Source of the DNA: Candidula unifasciata
Taxonomy: Eukaryota > Mollusca > Gastropoda > Stylommatophora > Geomitridae
Reading direction: 5' to 3'
DNA: 64,000 bases
Assembly: GCA_905116865.2 (NCBI GenBank)
Contig: CAJHNH020006612.1
Span: 204,001 to 268,000, forward strand
The translations under genes and the position numbers were made by a program. The notes beneath the pieces were generated by a model. The model made no database searches and was not told where the DNA came from. It worked only from the letters and a program-made list of their open reading frames with translations. Below are positions 12,401-21,550 of this stretch, in pieces; the stretch's first letter is position 1; every line of letters starts with the position of its first letter.

Positions 12401-14593
12401 ATTAAACACTTATTCCCTGTCCTCACTGTCCAAGAACTTGTTGGGTCCGCATCGGCCTCATCAGTCATCTTCGTACCCATACTTGACAAAAAAGAGTGGT
12501 CATCATCATCTTGATGGACAACACACACACACATAATACATTGCTGAACCAAATTTATGTCCAGTAGTTTGAAATCGCTTTCTGGATTCATTGTCGAAAC
12601 CAGCGCAAGGCCCGCAGCTGGAATCGAACCTGCCACCTCGGCATTACGAAGCTCGTTTGCAACTCCTAAGCCACAGACGCCGACATAACCACAGTACCTT
12701 CATATTTTTTCTTAGGCATAATTTGTTTCAGCATTACACACTTTGGGTGAGTACTGGCATAATTGTGCAGACCAGCGGTTCTCAAACTGTGGGTCACGAC
12801 CCCTTTAGGGGTCAAATGGCCCTTTCACAGGGGTCACCCAAGACCATAGGAAAATACATATTCACTAAAGTTATGAAGTAGCAACGAAAATAACTTTCAA
12901 GGTCAAGGTAAAGTCGGGAGACGTGAACCTGCGTCATTGCACACGGTTATAAACCATAAGTGCTCTGCCACCAGTACGGACAGCTGATAAGAACTGTCCG
13001 CCTGTGTCGCCGTTCGCACATGCTGTAGCTACAGCGACGTTCCTCCATTTACCCCAGAGTGTCAACTCTGGTACCCATTTCCTAGAGGCTGGGTGAACCC
13101 CGGCAACCATCCGCTTTCGAACACCGACCGTGGCTGCAGCGAGTCGCAGGTGTATTTGAAAGCGAGCCTCTTATCGACTGCGCTAACTTTATGTTATGGG
13201 TTTACCATAACATGAGAAATTGTGTTAAAGGGTCATGGAATTAGGAACCACTGGTGTAGACACCTTGTGGTAAGTAAACTAAAGGAATCTTTTTCACACC
13301 TTCAGGCGTATCAGGCATATAGGGCTAGACCAATACTGTATAGACCGGGACTATTCAACTTGCGGCCCGTGGGCCAAATGTGGCCCGCAGAGGCCTAGCA
13401 AGTGGCCCGTGGATCATTTACAGTTGTGGTGTAATACTGATATTTCTGTGCTGGGATTTGATCTGCTGGTCCCGGACGATCATCCTTTTAAAAATTGTGG
13501 TCTTTCAGTTAACACAGTTGAATAGCCCTGGTACAGACTAATCGGCACACAGTGGGTGAGGTGGTCAGCATTACACCAGATGCTTTTACTTCCTAGGATC
13601 CATTAAAGGCTGGGTCAACCAAGCAGCCAAGGTAAAGGGGGGTGGGGGGGAACCTGGACCCATTACCTTCTGATCTTCAGGCGAGTGTCTAGCTGCTACA
13701 CCTCAGCTGCTACCTTTGTGGTTAGTACAGCACCTTCAAAAGGTCCTGCTTGTAACTGATGCATATTTCAAGGATGTACTACTAAACTCAACTTTGCCAA
13801 ATGTATTGGATGTGAGATGTGTTTTTATTTTTATTTATTTCTGTTCATAGTTTTGGAGAGATATTCTTCTTTTCAACGGTTCTAAAGTCTGGCAAAAAGT
13901 TCTGCTTGTTTATCCATTTCTGGATTCTGGTCTTGTTTTTGCGTTTTGCATGCACATCCATTTACCGACTTTGGGATATTTGTATGCAGACTGTTGGTTC
14001 CTCATCTCTCAGGTAGATGCACTTCAACTTCAAAGGGAACACCACTAATTAGGCGCCTTGTATGACATGCTTTTTTGGCAGGCAGTGGATCTTTTTTTCC
14101 CTAAAATCACACGGGAAGAGATATTATTATTATAGTCGTTTATTTTCAATATGTGCAAGAATAGCAAGCATTTGAAGTGCTGATGAATTGAGACAGTGCT
14201 GGAGTAATTTATTTTTGCATGACTATAAACATGCTCCCTTTATATGTCAAGCGCAAATAGCTGTGTTCCAAGGGGGCGGGGTGCAACCTTATACTAGTCT
14301 TGTAAAATTCTGGGGAAAAAACGTAATTCGTCCGTCTCTGCTTTCTATGAACTATGAACTGACCAGAGCAGATCAATGACATAACGGGAACCTCCGGTTT
14401 GACTAGAAAATTATAAATTTTTAATTATTATGTTTACAGTAGAAGAGTTCCCATAATAACTTTTATTAATAAAAGGTTTATTGGGAATGCATATTTTATT
14501 AAAAGAGACCTTTTCTTCGTCCAGTTCTTGCTCTAAGTCTGACTTGTATCGCCACAGTCTTCGCATTGTGTTTTCGTCAGCCATTTTTTTCAT
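376..14593 (-). CDS. ELOA: Elongin A (transcription elongation factor B subunit 3), 5 exons found, 3' end outside window
   Basis: Elongin A is the active subunit of the nuclear Elongin (SIII) complex, which suppresses Pol II pausing and also works with Elongin B/C in a Cullin-5 ubiquitin ligase. Readable exons on the minus strand: 14593-14510, 9881-9825, 9063-8936, 7058-4584 and 471-376. The first four join in phase. Residues 1 to about 85 form the TFIIS N-terminal (LW) domain, with the motif ETGIGRVVNGYRKREG and then LARKVVGLWKSVVE, matching the vertebrate ETGVGKTVNSLRK stretch. A long Ser/His/Lys-rich disordered region follows, ending in MSFEDF, the counterpart of MSFESYLNYD in human Elongin A. 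The last exon contains THVYSGRK, matching the QVYSGSK start of the C-terminal Elongin A domain. The BC-box and remaining C-terminus lie beyond position 1. At least one exon between 4584 and 471 is missing, because those two exons do not join in phase. Confidence 0.92.
683..862 (+). mobile_element. SINE family A copy, partial
   Basis: Interspersed family of about 280 bp. Landmarks on its own strand: GGTTCCGGGGCCCCAT, GTCGTAAGAGTCGACTAATT, CTGCCTGAGAGGCAAGGAAC, CAGTCTGCATACAAATGAG, CCAGAACTTTC, then a (GAA)n tail. This copy keeps the 5' half. Confidence 0.75.
957..1206 (-). mobile_element. SINE family A copy
   Basis: Near full length in reverse, starting with the (CTT)n tail and ending at the 'aggcagtgggtct' head. 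Confidence 0.8.
1441..1935. repeat. Minisatellite, unit about 32-34 bp
   Basis: About a dozen diverged copies of a unit containing CTTTGCCACTGGGAGAGGAAA alternating with cagttacagac/catttaaagac. Lies in an ELOA intron. One frame stays open by chance across part of it. Confidence 0.85.
2445..2710 (+). mobile_element. SINE family A copy, diverged
   Basis: Shares the family landmarks 'gaggaaccaacagtctg' and 'tttacagccagtgaac', with an insertion of A/T near the middle. Confidence 0.7.
2838..3062 (+). mobile_element. tRNA-derived SINE (family B)
   Basis: The head GGGAGTCGCCGTGGTGGAAC contains the Pol III A-box TGGTGGAACGG (fits TRGYNNARNGG), and GGTTCGCTCCC is a near B-box 32 bp later. The body has GGCGGCCGGCGTGATGCTGA and CACATCACCCA, shared with copies at 13.3, 29.9, 51.9 and 63.2 kb. 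ELOA intron. Confidence 0.8.
4068..4170 (-). repeat. Interspersed repeat family F copy
   Basis: Reverse copy of a roughly 100-bp unit with GATGT.TTGGCCGAAAGGCGCA then ATATCACAGCCATGCTTTAAAC; also at 8.8, 42.2, 45.25, 59.2 and 60.75 kb. Confidence 0.65.
4160..4583. repeat. Minisatellite, unit about 28 bp, touching an ELOA splice donor
   Basis: Tandem copies of TTCCCAGGTTAACTTTCCCA followed by GGCTAGCC, some with CCAGATTAGCC. The array runs up to position 4583, the first intronic base after ELOA exon 4. Confidence 0.88.
4584..7058 (-). CDS. ELOA: ELOA exon 4 (large Ser/His/Lys-rich exon)
   Basis: 2,475 nt, entered through acceptor ACTTCTTTCAG and left at donor GTAATC; reading past the donor meets a stop at once. 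The protein part (residues about 90-914) runs in order: acidic SPSQSPDHTASDAEAED, basic NLS-like RRKRKHSDG, a long Ser/His/Lys tract built from SSSHKHSS-type units, a block of seven 22-residue repeats with the core (V/I)KKE(P/Q)SSPVHK (residues about 678-820), and a basic tail ending SENMSFEDF. Low complexity and length are unusual; human Elongin A's whole protein is under 800 residues. Nothing breaks the frame. Confidence 0.88.
4845..5305 (-). repeat. 66-bp coding tandem repeat in ELOA exon 4 (22-residue units)
   Basis: Seven in-frame copies with core IKAEPSSP, VKKEPSSP, VKKEQSSP, IKKEQSSP, IKKEQTSP, VKKEQLSP and IKKESSPP, each followed by a HK...SSKQT(E/D)A linker. The first six fit psi-K-x-E-x-x-S-P. 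The same DNA is also open in another minus frame, which is a shadow caused by the 66-bp period. Confidence 0.9.
7241..7531 (+). mobile_element. SINE family A copy, near complete
   Basis: One of the best preserved copies, from GGTTCCGGGGCTCTG to a tail 'gtgaagaagacgaagaa'. It lies just upstream (gene sense) of ELOA exon 4, in intron 3. Confidence 0.85.
8405..8638 (+). mobile_element. SINE family A copy, diverged
   Basis: Contains 'gccagatctgtaa', 'ccagaactttctgccagag' and tail 'gtgaacatgaagaaaaggaag'. ELOA intron 3. Confidence 0.75.
8760..8870 (+). repeat. Interspersed repeat family F copy
   Basis: Carries 'cggatgtcttaggctgaaag' and 'gcgcagatatcacagcc', matching the other family F copies. 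Confidence 0.6.
8936..9063 (-). CDS. ELOA: ELOA exon 3 (TFIIS N-domain)
   Basis: Acceptor TTTACCAACAG, donor GTTGCA (weak after +2). The 128-nt exon codes ETGIGRVVNGYRKREGIVGD and then LARKVVGLWKSVVEAEVK, the most conserved part of the domain. Ends in phase 2; the next exon supplies the one base needed. A LINE fragment with target-site duplications lies only about 35 bp upstream of the acceptor. Confidence 0.92.
9108..9418 (+). mobile_element. 5'-truncated LINE fragment with 11-bp target duplication
   Basis: Codes the C-terminal end of a LINE reverse-transcriptase ORF: KWLGHVMRITSDIPAKTALT, then KRKQGRPKTTWRRTMESDL, then a (GAT)n tail. Flanked by perfect ACAACCAGAAC repeats at 9097-9107 and 9419-9429. 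Same family as the element at 15342-16434. Sits within ELOA intron 2 close to the exon 3 acceptor. Confidence 0.88.
9680..9815. repeat. CA/CT-rich low-complexity tract
   Basis: Runs of (CA)n and (CT)n immediately after ELOA exon 2's donor (intron side). Confidence 0.7.
9825..9881 (-). CDS. ELOA: ELOA exon 2 (TFIIS N-domain)
   Basis: A 57-nt exon between a TTTCTGTTTCAG acceptor and a GTCAGT donor. It codes LIEILGKLKRLAVTIAALQ, aligning with LLKYLKKLSTLPITVDIL of human Elongin A. Phase 0 at both ends. Confidence 0.9.
10098..10260 (-). mobile_element. SINE family A, 3' half (split by a LINE)
   Basis: Runs from 'cttcttattgc' to 'tttcttgcctct'. The rest of the same SINE resumes at 12132. Confidence 0.82.
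10261..12131 (-). mobile_element. LINE with RNase H domain, 5'-truncated, broken frames
   Basis: Reading the minus strand: RT-thumb-like remnants (about 12060-10990) with stops and frameshifts, then an RNase H stretch with FTDALSVLQALKRG and VPSHCGIPGNETADKLAKKG, then a cysteine-bearing tail with NVLQDCPLYRPLKEYW. The 3' end GTGAACACAAGAAGAAGAAG matches the SINE A tail. Flanked by TTTCTTGCCTCT (10249-10260) and TTCCTTGCCTCT (12132-12143), an 11/12 target duplication inside a SINE A. Lies in ELOA intron 1. Related tails occur at 21.2, 29.1, 45.0 and 49.1 kb. Confidence 0.88.
12132..12216 (-). mobile_element. SINE family A, remaining part after the LINE
   Basis: Continues the copy interrupted at 10260, with 'cctctcaagcagatacactg' and 'aattagttaccttttaagac'. 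Confidence 0.8.
12595..12685 (-). mobile_element. tRNA-derived SINE fragment with intact A and B boxes
   Basis: The minus strand reads TGGCTTAGGAG (A-box) and, about 32 bp later, a perfect B-box GGTTCGATTCC. The acceptor arms do not pair and the T-stem has a mismatch, so it is a SINE head rather than a tRNA gene. Confidence 0.65.
12773..13253. mobile_element. hAT-type MITE (URR1-like ends) with a SINE nested inside
   Basis: Ends CAGCGGTTCTCAAACTGTGG and ...AGGAACCACTG are imperfect inverted repeats. Flanked by 8-bp duplications GTGCAGAC (12765-12772) and GTGTAGAC (13254-13261), 7/8 identical. The interior is interrupted by the family C SINE at 12898-13183. A second copy lies at 57594. Confidence 0.85.
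12898..13183 (-). mobile_element. tRNA-derived SINE (family C) nested in a hAT MITE
   Basis: The minus strand opens GCGCAGTCGATAAGAGGCTC and carries GGTGTTCGAAAGCGG (B-box-like). Short duplications TAACTTT flank it (12891-12897 and 13184-13190). Further copies are at 23.4-23.7 kb (minus) and 50.35-50.65 kb (plus). Confidence 0.82.
13290..13720 (-). mobile_element. SINE family B copy split by a hAT MITE
   Basis: Family B body ('gtggtcagcattacacca', 'caggcgagtgtctagctgct') resumes on both sides of 13346-13530. Confidence 0.75.
13346..13530. mobile_element. hAT-type MITE with 8-bp target duplication
   Basis: Termini CGGGACTATTCAAC and ...GTTGAATAGCCCTG are inverted repeats. Flanks GTATAGAC (13338-13345) and GTACAGAC (13531-13538) match 7/8. 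The interior holds the palindrome-like GCGGCCCGTGGGCC. Confidence 0.82.
13838..14095 (-). mobile_element. SINE family A copy
   Basis: Reverse copy with 'gtatgcagactgttggttcc' and 'ggcaggcagtggatct'. ELOA intron 1, about 400 bp from exon 1. Confidence 0.8.
14510..14593 (-). CDS. ELOA: ELOA exon 1 (start exon)
   Basis: Codes 28 residues, MKKMADENTMRRLWRYKSDL and then EQELDEEK, followed by donor GTCTCT. Two in-frame ATGs compete: the upstream one at 14593 and one at 14584. The second has the stronger Kozak context (A at -3, G at +4), so the protein may begin MADEN. Ends in phase 0, like the next exon's start. Confidence 0.85.
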
Positions 14594-14639
14594 TGTTGGC
14601 CACTGTTTTCATTTCATTGCTAGCAGGAAGAAATGAAAC

Positions 14640-14660
14640 GAATTGCTTCCGGCACGAAGA
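14640..14660 (-). promoter_or_regulatory. ETS-like site upstream of ELOA start
   Basis: On the gene strand the sequence reads CGTGCCGGAAGC, containing the ETS core CCGGAAG, about 55 bp upstream of the ATG. No TATA box is evident. Position fits a TATA-less housekeeping promoter; function is inferred. Confidence 0.35.
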
Positions 14661-15114
14661 TTGTTTCCTGTGCAACGTACCAAATCGTTAATTTATGTTT
14701 TCGTTGCTTTTGCTTCAAGAGGGAAAACTTTGCTCGCGTTAAACCAGCTTGAATAAGCCTTTGGGTCCTGTTCATGTTTCCCGGCCCGTTTACACACTCT
14801 CTGACCTTTTATTTATACTTTCTCAGACTCTTCTACGACGAAGGGGTGTCAGGTTGTCTTGCCTACAGTTACATCAGCGCCGATGTTGGTGCTGTATACT
14901 ACATGACGACACAACCTTCCATGACCCCCCCCCCCCCTTTCCGAACATCTTGAACTGGTCCTAACCCAACCCCCCCCCCCTTTTTTTTTTACCCACAGCC
15001 TGAGCCTAGGTCACACGAGAGACTCTTTTTGAAGAAAGCAGTACAATATGACACCCCTCTGACCTATATCAGACTGACAACGTGGGTAGATGTGCCCCTG
15101 TTGTTATAATTGCG

Positions 15115-15246
<132 letters not shown>

Positions 15247-15341
15247 TGTTGATGTATGAATGAATGGTTGGATGGATGTGAGTCTGAATGGTTGGATGAA
15301 CAGATTGATAAATGAATGGATGGGTGGATAGATGGTCAAAT

Positions 15342-16434
15342 CATCATCATCAGTTCTCGTTATGCCTAGTGGCACATGAGGCTTCAGAGAGGACTTTCCA
15401 TGCTTTCCTGTCCTGTGCAATCTTCAGTGCAGTTTTCCATGTCAGAGATGCTGCACTCAGGTCACTTTCCATCGTTCGTCTCCATGTTGTTTTTGGGCGC
15501 CCCTGTTTTCTCTTTCCCTCTGGTGTCCATGTGAGAGCTGTTTTGGCAGGTATATCAGGATTCATTCTCATAACGTGGCCAAGCCATTTCCATCTTCTCT
15601 TGGTTATCATACTGTCTAAAGTTTCTTGGTTTGTGACTTGAAGTAGTTTAGTGTTTGAGATTGTATCTGGCCAGAAAAATTTTGATAATTCTACGTAGAC
15701 ATGTGTGGTGGAAGGTGGACAGCTTGTGTGCATCCTTTTTGGTCATTCTCCAGCATTCCGCTCCATAAAGAAGAACTGGCAAAATGATGCTCTTGTAGAG
15801 TTTTGTTCCTCTGCAGTAATTGTTGGATTTACAGATTTGCCTCATTCTTCCAAAAGCAGCTCTAGCTTTGTTCAGGCGTGACTGTATGTCTTCCTCTGTC
15901 CCTCCCAGTAGGGACACCACACTGCCAAGATATGTGAAATGTTCTACATTTTCAAGTGATTGGTTACTTATGGTCACTGGTTGTTGGTTTGGACTGTTTG
16001 TCATGATCTTAGTTTTCTTTGTATTTATTCTCAGTCCCACCATTTCTGCTGTGCAGTTTAGTCTGTTACTTTTCTCTTGTATATGTTCATATTTATGTGA
16101 TAGGAGTGCTATATCATCTGCAAAATCAAGGTCCTCAAGCATGGTGAATGGAGTCCATCGTATGCCTCTTAATGTCCTGTCTACTGTGTTCTTTAGTATC
16201 CTATCAATCACAAGGTTGAAGAGGAGAGATGACATAACACATCCCTGTCTTACACCTGTCTTTACTGGGAAAGATGTAATTTTTTATACTGCAGGAAAAG
16301 TCTTGATAGAAGAGAGCAATTATGTTGACTATTTTTTCTGGAATTCCATAATGTCGTAACATTTTCAACAGACCGTCTCTATGGACGCTGTCAAAAACTT
16401 TCTCAAAGTCCGCAAAATTATAAATTTTGTGGAC
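15342..16434 (-). mobile_element. 5'-truncated LINE, 3' half of reverse transcriptase, 13-bp target duplication
   Basis: The minus strand codes FEKVFDSVHRDGLLKMLRHY, then after a frameshift the RT palm with FADDIALLSHKYEHIQEK (FADD catalytic box), GLRINTKKTKIM and a TYLGSVVS block, and the KWLGHVMRMNPDIPAKTALT tail ending in (ATG)n. Perfect TAGATGGTCAAAT repeats flank it (15329-15341 and 16435-16447). Confidence 0.92.
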
Positions 16435-16447
16435 TAGATGGTCAAAT

Positions 16448-18560
16448 GGATCAGTATATATAAATATACGAATTTGGGGTTTCGTGATACGATACTTCTC
16501 TCTCCCTATCAACTATCAAATAGAGACAGTAAGGATGATTGTTATACAAAGTATCAGTCGAGCCCAAGCACAAAACATTGTGTTCACTAAAATAGGTCTA
16601 CCTGTCGTGTTGGTTGCAGAAGCCAGTGATGCACTGTATCATGCGGGTGTGTTTAAAAGAGAGCCTGGAATACATTGCATATGGGATTGTACACCAAGAT
16701 AGGTAGGGAGTGAAGGATGGACAGATAGATTAACTAAACAGGATGAATGAATGAATAGATGATAGAATATATGGGGTGATGAGAGGATGGAGTGCTCTGG
16801 ATGTAAGTAAGTAAATTAAATCAAGTGAAAACAAGGACCTTGTGATACAGTGCTTTCCTCTGATTGTCAGCTGTCACATAGCCGGGTCACTTGACCGCTA
16901 TCTTGGGAACAATCTTCACCTCCAACTTCACTCCAACTCCAACTTCTCTTCACCTCCATGAATATGCGTCCAAATTAGCTGCTTCAACTACTCTTGTATC
17001 TTGCAGTATCCGGAAGTCCTGATTCGAGAAACTGCTGGCTGTACCAAGGCCTACTCACGTCCGGTTGTATATTTATTTATATCTAGAGTTGGCCGTGGCC
17101 TACTCTAGGCAAGCCTTGGGGCACTACCTGTCAGCTGTACAGTACAGCTGGAGACGGTCTTGGTTGTAGATACCTAGATACCGGAGTGGAAGGAAATGAA
17201 AGAGCTGACAGATATTTGTATTGGAGGGTGATGGAAGGAGAATGGACAGAGCAGTCATAGTGAAAAGAAGTCAGAAACAACGAACCACCTGTTGGATATG
17301 GGTTTAAACGAAGAGAAGCAGAAACAGGTTGCAGGGAAATGAAAGAAGATAAGCCAGTCAACTCGTACTGGGTACGCTGAGCATGGAGACAATGAGATGT
17401 CTGATGCACCAAAAGGACGGAACACGAACGGGTCGGACCGATGCGCTAGGACATCAACACGGAGCACAAGTAAAAAAGCATGTTAACAGTAGTATTAAAT
17501 GGTCATCGCAGTTTTTCATAATGCAGTCCACTGTCAGCTCCCCAGTACTGGAACTGGTGGTATCCATCTGATTTGTCCCTTCTTTGTAAACGAAGTGCTC
17601 TTCTCATGAATCTCATTTCTGTTGTAATTTTGCATACAAATGTGGAGGCCTAACACCAAACAGCCAGCTGGCCTTGAAATATGGAAACAGGTGCTTTACT
17701 TTGATGTTTAAAAAAAAAAAACAGTGTGTATCTTATTTTGATTGGCACCTTTCCAGACAATAGTGTTATACTGCGCTATGAGGAGGCTTGGGACTCACAT
17801 GGCACAAAACCTGGGCAGTGCTGTGTTGTAGAGACCATATGTCACCTATGCATAATTATTCCTTCCTCAACTTGCCTTGTTTTCTCCAAAGGAAAGGTAA
17901 AACTAGTAAGTTTGGAACAAGGCAGTCTGCAGAAGCTAACGGATCAGAAGAGCATTGCTCTATCTGTCCTTCTAGACCAGCTGCCAGCCAAGGCGAAGGG
18001 CCTGGTCTGCCCTGCCATAACATAAAATTTTCAGGTTGCATTTCCTCTTCCTAGGATAAGGCTAGTATTCTCCCAAATGTGCTCCCCCGCCTGAAGCCGT
18101 AGGTACAATTTGGAATGTTAGGTTAGAATACACTGCTCAACATTCGACACAACAGAAGACAGGTGGTACCGGCTACTGTATCCTATACAGCTCCTGTAAC
18201 AGCTACACTTGGTAGGTGTATCTGGCAATCCTGGGTGAGTCTGGGCATATCCCCAGCAGCATTTCTCATTTTGTATACTGGCACCTTTCCCTTGTCGTCC
18301 CCTTGTGTCGTTATATGCTACATAGAGCTCTCAGCCTATTCTTTCATCCCATTCTAACCCGAACAATTGTTTCATTATCATTAATGAAATCCAGTCCATC
18401 AACTTTGGATTTTTGTGTGTGTGTCCTCAGCTTCTCAGTGGATTTGTTTCCCATTGAAGTGACTGTTTCATGATCCGCTGCTCACATCTCCTCAGGATCA
18501 CAGTTTTTCATGCTATGACGAAAAGTTGTTGAGAATCTCCTCTTATTGTCCTAATCTCTC
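16448..18560. other. Intergenic stretch without a recognisable gene
   Basis: No exon-like block with both splice sites and a conserved motif was seen. Short open frames are scattered on both strands and none resembles a known family. Confidence 0.5.
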
Positions 18561-18564
18561 TTCA

Positions 18565-18775
18565 TAAATATGTCCAGGTGTTGGATGTTCAGGGCGACCC
18601 AGGTTCCACTTGGAAAACAACATCCGACAGTCCCTAACTGGCAGAGGACTGGAATGGAACCAACCCAGAAAGAAAACTGCTGATAATGACATATGGCGAT
18701 CTCTCAGGCAAACCTCTAAACTCCAAGATAGAAGAGGTGCAACTAAGTAAGTAAGTAAATAAGTAAGTTATGGGT
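18565..18775 (+). mobile_element. LINE 3'-end fragment with (TAAG)n tail
   Basis: Resembles the spacer end of a LINE ORF ('aggttccacttggaaaac', then a 'gcaactaagtaagtaag' tail). Frame is broken. Confidence 0.5.
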
Positions 18776-19434
18776 TCAAGTTATTCTCGTCTAAAAATTT
18801 CTCCAGTATGTACAGCTGTGTTTGGAAGTAAATAAGCAGAAAAACTGGCTAGTGCTGCACCATTAAATGGTGAAATGATGCATAACAAGTCAGATGTGGC
18901 CAAGGCCCTTCGGCAGCAGGTGAACAATGCGTACATGTGCACCATTATGCAGAGGAGAGAATGGTGCAACTAAGAAATCTGGTCAACACTCAAAGAAAAA
19001 GCACGACGGACATATAACAAGACTGCTGCTAGCACAATTGGAATCAGAACTTTTCCCTGGCTGCTGAAGATGAGGGTAGAGCACGTGTGGTAATGCTGTG
19101 ATATCAGTTCTTGACCCAACTCTTCTCTTATTTTTGCCCCAAAATAAAGACTACTTTTTATGATATTTGTGATAAGTTGTCTTTGTGTGTCCGTCTTTTT
19201 AAGATTAAATTTGGGTTTCAAAGGCATTTCTGTCATTCTTCTAAAAAAAAACCATATACAACGAACATACACATGTTAACTTGTAGGTGCCCTAATATAA
19301 TTGTCGGATGCCATAATAAGACTGTTATACGAGTGAAAGTGATTTCAGGGATTTACCCCTCTTGAACTGTCCTCCGGGTAGTGCCTTTTTGAGTCACTGG
19401 GTAATACATTTTTCAGTAAGTAATCCTATCTGCT

Positions 19435-19690
19435 TCTTCTTCAGCATTCCGAGCCTTTGATGTTCATTGCTGCAGACATCACCCGCCTCCACTTATCTCT
19501 CTGGTTGGCCTTCTTCCCTCTAGCTGGTGGCCCAAGTGTTTGCAGGTTTGTCAGGATAATATCTCTCCACTGTCTTCTTGGTCTGCCTCCTAGTCCAATA
19601 CCATTCAGCTCCCTTGCATATACAGTTTTTACTTCTCTGTCATTTGACATTATATCAATATGACCCAGCTATTTCAGTCTCTTAGCTCTC
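19435..19690 (-). mobile_element. LINE ORF2 C-terminal fragment
   Basis: The minus strand codes YARELNGIGLGGRPRRQWRD and KANQRDKWRRVMSAAMNIKG, typical of the region after a LINE RT (GRPRRxW). Confidence 0.7.
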
Positions 19691-20740
19691 AAGATGCCAG
19701 TGATCAATGCTGATTTAAACATGAATCCAATGGTCAGCAAAAATAAATCATACAAATAATAATGAAAGCTGCAGGCTGTCAGAAGTATAATATGTATTGC
19801 TTAATTACAATAAAAATTAAAACAAGAGAGCATAAAAGAAAACAGACTCAATAAAACCAAACATCCACAAAAGAAAATACTCTTCCACACACACACACAC
19901 AAATTAGACACACAGAAATACATTCGTTCCATAAACCAGTCAACTGTGCAGAAAATTATCTTCCCATAAAAACAACACAATCTTTCCATCAAACAAATCA
20001 AATATAGAAATACATTATTTCCATAAAACCACAGAGAAATACAATCTTTCTATAAAACAACATTAAGCAGAAAACAATGTTTTGATAAAACCACCAAATC
20101 ACACCGAAATACAATTTTTCCATAAAACAACCCAAACACAGAAAGATTATTCTCCATAAAAACAACTTAGATAAAGAGAAGAAAATACTTCATTAAACAT
20201 TTCAGGTGAACAGAAACATCAACAACAAAAACCCTGAAAGAACAAAATATATTGTCACTACATGAAGCAGAACTTCCAGGTGACTTCACACTGAGCCGAC
20301 TGGACCTGTACTAAAGTAACATGTAAGAGAAATTCCAAAAATAGATGACCCTTCTGTCACACAATTGAAACAAGAGTTCTGGGAATCAAAAAGCAGCTTG
20401 CGTCACGGAGCAACTTATTACCTGGCATGGACAATTATGCTTGGGGTGACCATATGAGGCCGCTTTAGCCCAGAGAGTATAGTTTCTAAGTAGGCCCCAA
20501 CCATCGCGCTGATACTAAAAACAACAAATATATTTTTTAAAGTATCGACGAGATAGTCTGGGCCAACCTAAAAAAAAATATTGTCCCGGAGAAAACAAGA
20601 TGATATGGCTCCCTTAATTATGCTACATCACAACAGTAGTTCTTCGCTTCAGTGTAGCCATTCATGTCCATGAATCATGGTGCAAAGCTGTTAAGAATCG
20701 TCTCTTACTGCTTTCCTCCTTTTCCATTAGGAATGAAGAA
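19690..20740. other. AT-rich intergenic stretch, imperfect repeats of a 'ccataaaa' motif
   Basis: About 19860-20180 repeats 'cacagaaatacaatctttcc' and 'ataaaacaac' irregularly, suggesting a degraded tandem array. No gene seen. Confidence 0.5.
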
Positions 20741-21214
20741 TTGACATTACGGCAATCGGGACATTACCACACATGCTCAGTCTCTTTCCTCAGTAGCCAA
20801 CGAAGAGTCAAAACGCTACTAGCACCAGCTGCAATCTCAATAAAAGTCTGCCAATGTTTCCCCATAAATGTTGAATACCTTCCAGACTCTCTATTCACCC
20901 CAACCACTGAATTAGTCTTTCAATATCTGGAGTCTCTGTCTGTTCTACTAAACTGTCCATCTGATCACAGAGAGCCTTCACTATGTCCACTTTATCATAA
21001 AGTAATCACCACCCAGAAGAGAAGCAGCAGCCAACCTATCAGCCTGCTCATTACCCCGCACCATGAATGCCCTGGACAGAAACTCCATGACATGTCGCTG
21101 ATCTGAGTTTTATCAAGTGATGCAAGCCTAAGACGCTGGATTCAATATTTTCCGAAGCATACTCTGTGAATCCATTACAACATGTTGAGCTGTGCCCCTC
21201 TCAAGCCGTCAGAA

Positions 21215-21550
21215 AGCTGCCATTACTGCTTCCACCTTCTTTCTCAAACTGGTTGTTGTGATCCTTAGAACAGCGCATAATCGACTTTGCTGCCACATGT
21301 ACAACAAATTTAAGATTGGCCAATCGGCCATATGTACCTGTGCACTGGCACCTGAGACAACAGATCACATCCTCCAAGACTGTCTCAGATTCAACGCTTC
21401 CAGGCAAAACTTCTGGCCAAAAGAGACACTTGTGGAAGTCAAACTTTACGGGCCGCTAAGTGAATTACAAAAGACAATGAAATTCATACCAGAGACAGCA
21501 TTGCAGATATAGATAATTTATTTCATGCGAACGAAAGAAGAAGAAAAAAA
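21215..21550 (+). mobile_element. RNase-H-type LINE, 3' end fragment
   Basis: Codes TDHILQDCLRFNASRQNFWP and the KLYGPLSELQ block, followed by the tail 'gcgaacgaaagaagaagaaa'. Same family as 10261-12131. Confidence 0.8.

Noticed and set aside
12595..12685. Possible tRNA gene with perfect A and B boxes
   Set aside because: Acceptor arms do not pair, the T-stem has a mismatch, and the context is repetitive; it is a SINE head.
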